DNA from: Caldifarciminota bacterium
GTDB lineage: Bacteria > Hydrothermota > Hydrothermia > UBA1063 > CAJXJZ01
Direction of reading: 5' to 3'
Assembly: GCA_027033555.1 (NCBI GenBank)
Contig: JALVLE010000394.1
Span: 1 to 7,150 of the forward strand
DNA length: 7,150 nt
In this document: positions 1 through 6,548 of the stretch, in pieces
How positions within the stretch are numbered: position 1 is the stretch's first letter
How the letters are laid out: each line of letters begins with the position of its first letter
Translations under genes and position numbers: made by a program
Notes under the pieces: model-generated
Seen by the model: the letters and a program-made list of their open reading frames with translations, nothing else
Databases searched by the model: none
Told to the model about the DNA's origin: nothing

Positions 1-356
1 GCTATTACATTGGAAGGGCCAGGGAGGACAACTGCGTGAGTGATACCCCAGGAAAGGGCTTCTTTTATGGCCAGGTCTTCCGGATGAATCGCATATGAAG
101 TCTGAAGCTGGGGAGTTACAATATCGGATGATTCGTTGAGATCAAACTCATTAAATCCAACCCCGTCTTCGGCTATTCCAAGATATGTATGAAGGTCAAT
201 CATACCGTACAAAAGGTAAAGCTCATTTCCGTCTATTTCTTCGCTATCATTCAGCCCATGGCCTATTTCTGCAATCCTGTTGCCGGTGATTTTTAAATCA
301 CCCTTTACTATTTTTTGGCCAGTTAAATCAAGAATCTTTGCATTTTTAATAACCAC
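1..356 (-). CDS. Amidohydrolase, imidazolonepropionase-like (N-terminal part, cut by window edge)
   Basis: Only the first 118 codons are visible; the 3' end lies beyond base 1. The protein opens with the small beta domain typical of metal-dependent amidohydrolases (VVIKNAKILDLTG, then KGDLKITGNRIAEIG). The strand carrying the metal motif follows (GMIDLHTYLG, residues 51-60), then segments resembling the imidazolonepropionase-related group (residues 66-84 with a D-x-N-E and V-T-P pattern; residues 104-118 with G-I-T-H-A-V-V-L-P-G-P-S-N-V-I). The family usually has PGxxDxHxH; here it is YGMIDLHTY, so the second metal-binding His is Tyr58. I chose the GTG start at 356 because GGAGG (366-362) sits 5 bases upstream, because family members begin near this point, and because a promoter predicted at 394-422 would start transcription downstream of the alternative ATG at 404. 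Substrate is unknown. No signal peptide is visible. It appears to be transcribed separately from the dcw operon. Superfamily confident, activity uncertain. Confidence 0.8.
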   Translation of the reverse strand, partial: MVIKNAKILDLTGQKIVKGDLKITGNRIAEIGHGLNDSEEIDGNELYLLYGMIDLHTYLGIAEDGVGFNEFDLNESSDIVTPQLQTSYAIHPEDLAIKEALSWGITHAVVLPGPSNVI

Positions 357-361
357 GTTGG

Positions 362-366
362 CCTCC
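362..366 (-). promoter_or_regulatory. Ribosome binding site deciding the amidohydrolase start
   Basis: GGAGG on the minus strand, 5 bases before the GTG at 356-354. The in-frame ATG at 404 has no comparable site, so this favours the GTG start. Confidence 0.7.
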
Positions 367-380
367 GGGTTCTTATTGCT

Positions 381-424
381 AATTGATTCAAAAATTATAT
401 GCATTTTCAAGTGTTTAATCAATT
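381..424 (-). repeat. 8-base inverted repeat flanking the promoter
   Basis: AATTGATT (424-417, overlapping the -35 box) and its exact reverse complement AATCAATT (388-381, around the predicted transcription start) are separated by 28 bases. The arms do not extend further and are AT-rich, so a stable hairpin is unlikely. It could be a paired operator site or chance. Confidence 0.3.
394..422 (-). promoter_or_regulatory. Predicted sigma-70 type promoter for the amidohydrolase gene
   Basis: The minus strand reads TTGATT (-35, 422-417), a spacer of exactly 17 bases, then TATAAT (-10, 399-394). The -10 is perfect and the -35 matches 4 of 6 consensus bases. It lies in the only non-coding gap of the window, just after the stop of the radical SAM gene (426-424). 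Transcription would start near base 387, leaving a leader of about 30 bases before the GTG at 356. This is a sequence prediction only. Confidence 0.65.
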
Positions 425-1932
425 TATCTCACAGGTGTTTTACATATGCCGCATAACCTGCAGAAATCCGGTTGACATATTGGAGTGAGACGGCCATTTA
501 AGTATTTCTGTTTTTCTCTTTTTATAAAAGTCTCTGTGGTGCCGGTCTTCACAGGATGTGTTTTTATCAGTTTTTCTATAAAATCTTTATTGTAAAGGTA
601 TTTTTCTGGTATAATGTTTCTTTTCAAAGGCTCTCCAAAAAATACCTTTTTGTAGAGTGCAAGTCCGAAATGCTCATCACCTCTTGCCGAAAGAGCTTCT
701 ATCTTTGCATGATGAAATGAAGGCAGGTTAATGTGAACCCTTTTAAGCTTGATGCTACGCAGTATCTTTAGTTTCTCTTTTATATCTTTTTTATCCGAAA
801 AGATTGCATCCTGCAGGGGAGTGTGGAATTTTGGAATAAATATGCTTACAGTTACGCGAATACTGCCTTTAAAGTTCTTTTGTATGGTGTTTAAAAGCTC
901 AGCTATTTCAAACACGTTCTCAGGGGTTTCCCCTGGCAGACCTATCATAAAATAGAGTTTTAGGCTCATAAACCTTTCTTTTTCCATAATATGTAAGAGT
1001 TCCAGAATTTCAGCATCATCATAGTCTTTGTTAATACTTTTTCGGAGGGATTTCCCTGTCTCTGGTGCTATTGTAATGGTTTTTACTCCTTTTTGTTTCA
1101 TAATTTTGAAGAGCGCAGGGTTTTTAACAAGTTCTGAGAGCCCCATGGAAGAGAAGGAAAACCTCTCAAAATAGCGGGCAGCGAAGTTGAGAATATCCAT
1201 TATTTCTGGATGGGAGAGTATTGCGCTTCCCACAAAACCAATGGAGTTAAAGCTTTTTTTACCGGCGTTTATAAGATCTTTCAGGGTATCAAAAGGTACG
1301 AACCTTGGTGGGAGGTATGCGTGGCCGAGAAGACAGAACCTGCATTTGCGGGGGCACCCCCTCTGGATTTCAATGAGGTGCATTTTAAATAGTGAGTGTT
1401 CTGAGGCTATGGCTGAATAAGCTTTTGTTTTGGAAAGATCCTGTAGATAGGCTCTTGTGGCTTTTTCCTTTTGCAAAGGAACGATTGCCCATTCTTTCTG
1501 GGCAAGAAGCTTAAGAAGCTGTTCTTTTTCTTTATAAACCCAGATAGCGTTTTTAAAAATTTCTTCTGCTTCCCCTATAAGTATGGCATCAAAAAAGGGT
1601 AAAAGGGGGCGTGGATTCAATATAGTTGCTGCCCCACCGGCGACTATAACAGGATACGTGCGCTTTTCTCTTAGAGGCTCAATTTTCCATTTTTTAAGTA
1701 TGAGCAGAACCCTTTCGTAATCTGGTTCAAATGGAATAGAAAAAAAGATAATCGGAAAGTCGGAGGGATTCTCTCCTTTCAATAAAGTTTTTTCAGAATC
1801 AAGGAATAGAAAATCTACGTCTCCGTATTTTTTGAGTATATGAAATAGGGCATGAGGGCCAAGGTTTGATAGCCCAAAAGCTCTATCTTCTGGAAATACG
1901 ATAAGAGCTTTCCTTTTGTACGGTACTGTTAT
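424..1932 (-). CDS. B12-binding-like radical SAM protein (TIGR03960-type), candidate ATA start
   Basis: Predicted iron-sulfur enzyme that would cleave S-adenosylmethionine to start radical chemistry; substrate unknown. In 502-residue numbering, residues 9-25 (IVFPEDRAFGLSNLG region) and about 58-125 (FSIPFEPDY, VIVAGG, IGEAEE) form a B12-binding-like domain. The cluster motif RGCPRKCRFC has Cys193, Cys197 and Cys200. The TIAPETG...INK and LYFMIGLPGET segments are typical of the radical SAM barrel. The C-terminus has a second cysteine group (Cys486, 491, 494, 497; FCRLCGIC), as in the TIGR03960-type family. Between the upstream in-frame stop (1935-1933) and base 1782 there is no ATG, GTG or TTG, yet this stretch encodes family-conserved sequence. 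The start is therefore probably ATA at 1932, overlapping the ftsZ stop, with AAGGA 7 bases upstream. The conventional alternative is TTG at 1782 (452 residues), which removes conserved sequence and has no ribosome binding site. It is translationally linked to ftsZ. Family call firm; start tentative; role in division unproven. Confidence 0.85.
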   Translation of the reverse strand: MTVPYKRKALIVFPEDRAFGLSNLGPHALFHILKKYGDVDFLFLDSEKTLLKGENPSDFPIIFFSIPFEPDYERVLLILKKWKIEPLREKRTYPVIVAGGAATILNPRPLLPFFDAILIGEAEEIFKNAIWVYKEKEQLLKLLAQKEWAIVPLQKEKATRAYLQDLSKTKAYSAIASEHSLFKMHLIEIQRGCPRKCRFCLLGHAYLPPRFVPFDTLKDLINAGKKSFNSIGFVGSAILSHPEIMDILNFAARYFERFSFSSMGLSELVKNPALFKIMKQKGVKTITIAPETGKSLRKSINKDYDDAEILELLHIMEKERFMSLKLYFMIGLPGETPENVFEIAELLNTIQKNFKGSIRVTVSIFIPKFHTPLQDAIFSDKKDIKEKLKILRSIKLKRVHINLPSFHHAKIEALSARGDEHFGLALYKKVFFGEPLKRNIIPEKYLYNKDFIEKLIKTHPVKTGTTETFIKREKQKYLNGRLTPICQPDFCRLCGICKTPVR

Positions 1933-3050
1933 TTATTTTTCCTTTTTATCTTCTTATCTATTTTATCAAGTATTGACGGTTTACGTCCTATAGTTGTTCT
2001 TATTGTAGGTAATGTTTCCTCCACAGGAGGCTCGTATGTTTCTGTGAGACCCTTAGAGGGTTTTTCTCTGGGTTCTTCTTCCTTCCCGCTTGTTGCTATA
2101 ATAGTCACCTCCACATCGTAATCAGGCTCCTCACCGTAGGGGAATTCTCCCACCCCAAATATTACTTCATGCTCCTTATCCTCTGTATTGGTGACTTCTT
2201 TTATATAATTTATAGCATCCTGAATTCGTTTTAAAGAGATGCTCTTGGGACGTCCTGTGAAGTACACGAGAATATTCCGGGCATTTATCATGGTGCTATT
2301 TTCAAGAAGAGGGTTGTTGATTGCTTTTTCCACTGCCTCCATAACAGCGTTTTTGCCTGCGCCTGTTGCACTTCCCATAATGGCTCTACCACCTTTTTCA
2401 ATTGTTTTTTTAAGGTCAGCGAAATCCACATTTACTGTACCCACTCTGAATATTATTGAAGTGATACCCCTTACCGCCTGATACAACATTTCATCCGCTA
2501 TATGAAAAGCCTCATCAAAAGGTATGTCTTCGTTGGTTATTTCTATCAGTTTTTGGTCTTCAATTACCAAGAGTGTATCAACCACTTCTTCTAACTCAGA
2601 GAGTGCCTTTTGGGCTTTTCTCTTTTTAATGTCTCCTTCAAAAAGAAATGGGAGTGTCACTATACCAATGGTAAGGATGCCCATCTCTTTTGCAAGACGT
2701 GCCACAACAGGTATTCCTCCTGTGCCAGTACCTCCACCCAGTGTCGCAATTAGCATAAGGAGATTTGCGTCTTTTATTACTTCTTTAACTTTATCAACAG
2801 ATGCCTCCATTGCTTTACGGCCTTTCTCAGGATCTCCTCCTGCTCCCAGCCCTTCTCCAATGGTAAGTTTCTGATGCGCAAGGGTTCGTGATAGTGCTTT
2901 TGCGTCTGTGTTCGCAGCTATGAGCGTGGCGTAGGGAAGGTTTTGCTGATAGATATAAGAAATAACGTTAGAACCTCCCCCGCCAATGCCCATTATTTTG
3001 AGCTTAACCGGCACTTCAGTCCCTTGTTCTTCATCATCAATAATATACAT
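1929..3050 (-). CDS. ftsZ: Cell division protein FtsZ
   Basis: Tubulin-like GTPase that polymerises at midcell into the ring organising septal wall synthesis. In the 373-residue product, GGGGSN (23-28), NTD (47-49), GLGAGGDPE (67-75), the signature GGGTGTG (105-111), FEG (137-139) and the T7 catalytic loop NVDFAD (207-212) are all present. The core ends near residue 321 and is followed by a short charged Pro/Glu linker and a basic tail. Several usually conserved positions differ: the IPND(K/R)L segment reads IEDQKL, the Arg after FEG appears replaced by Lys, and GAGxNPE has Asp for Asn. The tail lacks an obvious DIPxFLRR-type peptide and ends PSILDKIDKKIKRKNK. I chose ATG at 3050 because AGGAGGTGA lies 8 bases upstream; the in-frame GTG at 3059 lies inside that site. 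ftsA ends 12 bases upstream, and the stop overlaps the candidate start of the radical SAM gene. Identity is certain despite the divergence. Confidence 0.97.
   Translation of the reverse strand: MYIIDDEEQGTEVPVKLKIMGIGGGGSNVISYIYQQNLPYATLIAANTDAKALSRTLAHQKLTIGEGLGAGGDPEKGRKAMEASVDKVKEVIKDANLLMLIATLGGGTGTGGIPVVARLAKEMGILTIGIVTLPFLFEGDIKKRKAQKALSELEEVVDTLLVIEDQKLIEITNEDIPFDEAFHIADEMLYQAVRGITSIIFRVGTVNVDFADLKKTIEKGGRAIMGSATGAGKNAVMEAVEKAINNPLLENSTMINARNILVYFTGRPKSISLKRIQDAINYIKEVTNTEDKEHEVIFGVGEFPYGEEPDYDVEVTIIATSGKEEEPREKPSKGLTETYEPPVEETLPTIRTTIGRKPSILDKIDKKIKRKNK
1940..1947 (-). promoter_or_regulatory. Ribosome binding site supporting the ATA start of the radical SAM gene
   Basis: AAAAAGGA within the last ftsZ codons, 7 bases before the ATA at 1932-1930. 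The spacing is normal for initiation, and the ATA overlaps the ftsZ TAA as ATAA, resembling the common ATGA coupling arrangement. Confidence 0.5.
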
Positions 3051-3055
3051 TTTAA

Positions 3056-3064
3056 TCACCTCCT
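3056..3064 (-). promoter_or_regulatory. Strong ribosome binding site of ftsZ
   Basis: AGGAGGTGA is a full-length match to the 16S rRNA 3' end, and its core ends 8 bases before the ATG at 3050. It overlaps the ftsA stop TAG (3065-3063). It suggests FtsZ is translated more strongly than its neighbours, and it excludes the GTG at 3059 as the start because that codon is part of the site. Confidence 0.85.
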
Positions 3065-4331
3065 AAAAATTACTTTTTAAAAAATCTTTTAAACCCTGTA
3101 CCCAGAGTTTTACACGTGATCTGGGATCAAACTCTCCTATTGGATCTTCTTTTATCTGTCTGTATTTATATTCTATTGCACCCCACAAAGATGCAAAAGC
3201 AGGAGTTTTCATCTCAGATGGGATTTTGTTCCATCTTAGTTTCCCCTTTAAGCAGGGAAGGTTGAGAATTCTCTTACAAACATATTTTATTCCGGGGAGC
3301 ATACTGGTCCCACCTGCCAGCACAACACCTACAGAAATACCGTTTGTGTAAACTGTTCCATCCCTTGTGACATTTATAAACCCGGCGCGCTGGAGCACAT
3401 TGCGGGCTTCCAGAAAGATATCCTCTACACGTGCCTCAATAATCTCGGCTATTTCAAGCTTGCTTATACCCCTTTTTTCCCCTTCGTATATCTCCACCGC
3501 TATCTTTGCATGTTTATCTACACTTTCAGGGTCAGCTGTTCCATGCTCCAGTTTGATTTTTTCTGCATCCTTTCTCCTTAAGTGAAGCACATCTACAAGG
3601 TCCAGAGTAATGTCTTCCCCGCCTGTGGGAATGGTCTTTGTAAAAATAAGGGATTCATCTTGCCAGATGGCCATGTCTGTGGTATCTTTGCCTATGTCCA
3701 TAAGGAGAATACCGGTCTTCAAATCTTCCGGGTCAAGTACACCAAAGGATGCCATAATTGGCTGATAAAGGTATTCCTTTACTTTTACGTTGTTGGCAAG
3801 CAAAGCCATTTCCAGATTCCTTATGTGTGTGGATGTTCCTGTAAGCACAAGTGCATCAATCTCCAGTCTTACTGCAAGCATTCCGTATGGTCTTTTTACC
3901 TTTTCGCCATCCACATAGTAAGCGCTCGGGAATATGGAAACAATTTCTTTGCCTTTGGGCAGATGTATTTGTTTTGCCTGTTCAAGGGCGTTGAGAATGT
4001 GTTTTGTTTCAACCGCCTGGCTTTTTTGAGTGGTTTGACTTATAGAGGCAATACCCTTTGAAAATCGCGGTTCAAGATAAGGACCTGAAATAAGGATAGA
4101 AGCCTCGTGAGGCATTTTCACGCCCTTCACTTTCAGTTTGTTTAGCAAAGTAGAAATAACATGTTTTAATTTCTCAAGGTCAATTACTTTACCAGCTGTA
4201 ATTGATTCATGGGTGGGTTCATAATCAGATGAATGTATGATGATTTCTCTGTCCTTAATCTCCCCTAAAACACCGGAGATTTTGCTTGAACCAATATCTA
4301 TTACAAGAAACACATCGCCTCTTTTACCCAT
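3063..4331 (-). CDS. ftsA: Cell division protein FtsA
   Basis: Actin-like ATP-binding protein that anchors FtsZ filaments to the membrane and recruits later division proteins. The 422-residue length is typical. Phosphate-1 motif DIGSSK is at 12-17; the 1C domain (about 85-170) includes YYVDGEKVKRPYGM; GGEDIT is at 237-242; EARVEDI is at 299-305; and the adenosine-side motif VVLAGGTSMLPG is at 336-347. The last 18 residues (SRVKLWVQGLKDFLKSNF) form a clear amphipathic helix, the expected membrane-targeting sequence. The phosphate-2 motif, normally DIGGGTTD, reads DIGKDTTD (212-219), replacing two glycines that usually face the ATP phosphates. The ATG at 4331 follows AAAGGAG with 7-base spacing, which is encoded by the last codons of murB two bases upstream. 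No ftsQ/divIB gene precedes it. Identity is certain; normal nucleotide turnover is less so. Confidence 0.97.
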   Translation of the reverse strand: MGKRGDVFLVIDIGSSKISGVLGEIKDREIIIHSSDYEPTHESITAGKVIDLEKLKHVISTLLNKLKVKGVKMPHEASILISGPYLEPRFSKGIASISQTTQKSQAVETKHILNALEQAKQIHLPKGKEIVSIFPSAYYVDGEKVKRPYGMLAVRLEIDALVLTGTSTHIRNLEMALLANNVKVKEYLYQPIMASFGVLDPEDLKTGILLMDIGKDTTDMAIWQDESLIFTKTIPTGGEDITLDLVDVLHLRRKDAEKIKLEHGTADPESVDKHAKIAVEIYEGEKRGISKLEIAEIIEARVEDIFLEARNVLQRAGFINVTRDGTVYTNGISVGVVLAGGTSMLPGIKYVCKRILNLPCLKGKLRWNKIPSEMKTPAFASLWGAIEYKYRQIKEDPIGEFDPRSRVKLWVQGLKDFLKSNF

Positions 4332-4333
4332 GT

Positions 4334-5188
4334 TTAAACTCCTTTTAAGATCATCACCTCTGGCTGCAGGTATATCCCAAATTGCTCTTTTACACGGTTT
4401 TGAACAAGTTCCATAAGCGCTACAACATCCTTGAATGTGGCACCTCCTCTATTGATGATAAAGTTTGCATGTTTCCGTGAGATTTCGGCACCATTTATTC
4501 TGAAACCTTTCAAGCCTGCTTTTTCTATCAAGAGGCCAGCGCTTGTGCCCTCCGGATTTTTGAAGACAGATCCAAAGGTCTTTTCACCTACAGGCTGAGA
4601 TTGTCTTCTTTTTCTTTTTATATCAGCTATGAGTTTAGTTATTCTGAATATATTCCCCCTTTTCAGGTTAAATGTTACCTTTGTTATAATCCATCCTGGT
4701 TTTATACCAGAGCTTCTATATGAGAATGCGAGTTCATCTCTTTTTAATTTAATAAATTTTTCACCGTCGTATATCTCCACAGTTTCTATTACCTCACCTA
4801 TTTCCCTACCATAGGCTCCTGCATTCATCACTACAGCTCCTCCTACTTCTCCCGGTATTTCGGCAAGTTCTTCAAGGCCTGAGAGTTCCTGCTTTGCTAA
4901 AAGTTGAACCAATTTTGGCAATTTAACTGCTGCTCCTGCTTCCACTTTTGTGCCCTGAATGGAAATGTCTTTTATCTTGGGCTTTATTATCACCATCTCA
5001 AGATGAGCATCGTTTATCAAAAGATTGGAGCCGCCTCCAAGAACAAAGTATGGCAAATTCAGCGCAGCAGAAAATTTTATTGCATTTTCTGCATCTTCTG
5101 TGTCCTTTGCTTCTACGAAATAAGATACCGTTCCCCCTATTCCAATAGTAGTGTAACCTGATAATTTAACCTTTTCCTTAATCACCAT
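4334..5188 (-). CDS. murB: UDP-N-acetylenolpyruvoylglucosamine reductase MurB
   Basis: FAD- and NADPH-dependent cytoplasmic enzyme that reduces UDP-GlcNAc-enolpyruvate to UDP-MurNAc. FAD-binding motifs are GGGSN (51-55) and IPGEVGGAVVMNAGAYG (111-127). Catalytic positions by family comparison are Arg158 in FSYRSS, Ser207 in GSVFKNP (proton donor) and Glu277 in LQPEV near the C-terminus. At 284 residues it fits the shorter type II form, which lacks the extra Tyr-loop segment of the E. coli enzyme. The ATG at 5188 lies inside the end of murC (11-base overlap), with AAAGG about 10 bases upstream; a GTG directly follows the ATG and could also serve. The stop is 2 bases before ftsA, whose ribosome binding site is embedded in the murB Lys-Gly-Val codons. 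All key residues are present, so it is expected to be active. Confidence 0.97.
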   Translation of the reverse strand: MVIKEKVKLSGYTTIGIGGTVSYFVEAKDTEDAENAIKFSAALNLPYFVLGGGSNLLINDAHLEMVIIKPKIKDISIQGTKVEAGAAVKLPKLVQLLAKQELSGLEELAEIPGEVGGAVVMNAGAYGREIGEVIETVEIYDGEKFIKLKRDELAFSYRSSGIKPGWIITKVTFNLKRGNIFRITKLIADIKRKRRQSQPVGEKTFGSVFKNPEGTSAGLLIEKAGLKGFRINGAEISRKHANFIINRGGATFKDVVALMELVQNRVKEQFGIYLQPEVMILKGV

Positions 5189-6548
5189 TTTTCAAATACC
5201 TTTCACCTATTTTATAAACATTACCAGCACCAAGGGTAAGAAGTAAATCCCCTTCTTCTAAGATTGAAGAGAGAATACTGAACCCCTCATCAAGTGAATC
5301 TGCCCTTTTTACGTTTCTGTGCCCTGATTTTTTAATTGCGTTGTAAATAAGCTCGTGTGTGACCCCTTCAATTGGTTTTTCACCTGCAGGATAAATAGGA
5401 AGTACAATCACAATATCACTGTCCATAAAAGCAGGGCCAAATTTTTCATACAGATCCCGTGTACGTGTATAGCGATGTGGTTGAAAGACAACAATTATAC
5501 GTCCGTTCCAGAGATTTTTTATAGCTTTGAGTGTGGTTACTATCTCAGTAGGGTGGTGTCCATAATCATCTATCACCAGTACTCCATTCTTTTTGCCTTT
5601 TACTTCAAGTCTTCGTCTTACTCCTTTAAATCTGGCAAGACCTTCAATAACTTTTTCAACGGGGATCTCAAGTTCCATAGCCACTGCAAAAGCGGATAAA
5701 GAGTTTACCACGTTATGAATCCCCGGGACATTGAGATATACTTTTCCACTGTAACTATTTCCTATGTAAAGGTCATAAGAAGCTGAAAAACCTTCTAATT
5801 CCACATTCTCTGCTCTTATATCAGCCTGTCTGGATAATCCGTATGTTATCTTCTTTCTTTCTATAAATGGCAAAATTTCGGTATTGGTTTCCCAATCAAG
5901 GTTTATGATTACAGAACCATAAAAGGGCACTTTATTCGCAAATTCAATAAATGCTTTTTTAATATTTTCCATTGTGCCGTAGGTATCAATATGCTCCATG
6001 TCTATGTTTGTTATTACGGCTATTGTGGGAAAAAGCTTTAAGAAAGACATGTCGGATTCGTCTGCTTCTGCCACGAGAAAGTTACTTTTACCAACACGAG
6101 CGCCGCTCTGTGCTCCCATAACCCTTCCACCAACAATTACCGTAGGGTCGAATCCTGCTGTTTCAAGGACTTCTCCTATCATGGAAGTTGTTGTAGTTTT
6201 TCCATGGGCACCGGATATAGCAATTGAATATTTCATACGCATCAGCTCTGCAAGCATTTCAGCCCTTTTAATAACTGGAATGCCAAGTTCCTTTGCAGTA
6301 ATGACTTCAATATTGTCTTCTTTTATAGCAGTTGATATTACCATGACATCTGTATTTTTTACGTTTTCTGCACTATGCCCTATAGTTATTTTAATTCCCA
6401 GAGAAGAAAGGTAGTCCACAACCTCGCTTTTCTGGATGTCTGAACCTGTTACGTAAAATCCAAGATTGTGGAGTATTTCAGCTATCCCGCTCATTCCTGC
6501 TCCACCAATTCCAACAAAATGGATTCTTTTATACTTTCCCCAGATCAT
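5178..6548 (-). CDS. murC: UDP-N-acetylmuramate-L-alanine ligase MurC
   Basis: Cytoplasmic ATP-dependent ligase adding L-Ala to UDP-MurNAc, the first step of the stem peptide. The 456-residue length is standard. In order: a Rossmann-like UDP-binding domain with GIGGAGMS (13-20); the ATP P-loop GAHGKTTT (113-120); EADESD (161-166) and NIDMEHIDTYG (181-191) of the central domain; GIHNVVNSLSA (276-286); DDYGHHPTEI (327-336); FQPHRYTRT (355-363); and a C-terminal LTLGAGNVYKIGE (437-449), where the family more often has GAGD. These features separate it from MurD, MurE and MurF. The ATG at 6548 has GGGAG 7 bases upstream inside murG, and the gene overlaps murG by 20 bases and murB by 11, so coupled translation is likely. 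No missing catalytic motif was seen. Confidence 0.98.
   Translation of the reverse strand: MIWGKYKRIHFVGIGGAGMSGIAEILHNLGFYVTGSDIQKSEVVDYLSSLGIKITIGHSAENVKNTDVMVISTAIKEDNIEVITAKELGIPVIKRAEMLAELMRMKYSIAISGAHGKTTTTSMIGEVLETAGFDPTVIVGGRVMGAQSGARVGKSNFLVAEADESDMSFLKLFPTIAVITNIDMEHIDTYGTMENIKKAFIEFANKVPFYGSVIINLDWETNTEILPFIERKKITYGLSRQADIRAENVELEGFSASYDLYIGNSYSGKVYLNVPGIHNVVNSLSAFAVAMELEIPVEKVIEGLARFKGVRRRLEVKGKKNGVLVIDDYGHHPTEIVTTLKAIKNLWNGRIIVVFQPHRYTRTRDLYEKFGPAFMDSDIVIVLPIYPAGEKPIEGVTHELIYNAIKKSGHRNVKRADSLDEGFSILSSILEEGDLLLTLGAGNVYKIGERYLKNGD

Noticed and set aside
402..404. ATG at 404 as the amidohydrolase start
   Set aside because: It has no clear ribosome binding site, lies upstream of the predicted transcription start, and adds 16 residues not expected in the family.
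424..1782. TTG at 1782 as the start of the radical SAM gene
   Set aside because: The AGGAG-like bases lie after this codon, not before it, and 50 upstream codons of conserved B12-binding-like sequence would be lost. Kept only as an alternative.
1929..1947. Programmed -1 frameshift fusing FtsZ to the radical SAM protein
   Set aside because: The radical SAM frame has its own TAA at 1935-1933, leaving almost no room for a slip before the ftsZ stop, and there is no good slippery heptamer. Termination and reinitiation is simpler.
3048..3059. GTG at 3059 as the ftsZ start
   Set aside because: It lies inside the AGGAGGTGA ribosome binding site. The ATG at 3050 is correctly spaced.
3582..4061. Plus-strand open frame of 159 codons
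   Set aside because: It lies entirely antisense to ftsA, its translation resembles no known family and is Cys/Phe/His-rich, and it has no convincing ribosome binding site. The other plus-strand frames are likewise shadows of the minus-strand genes.
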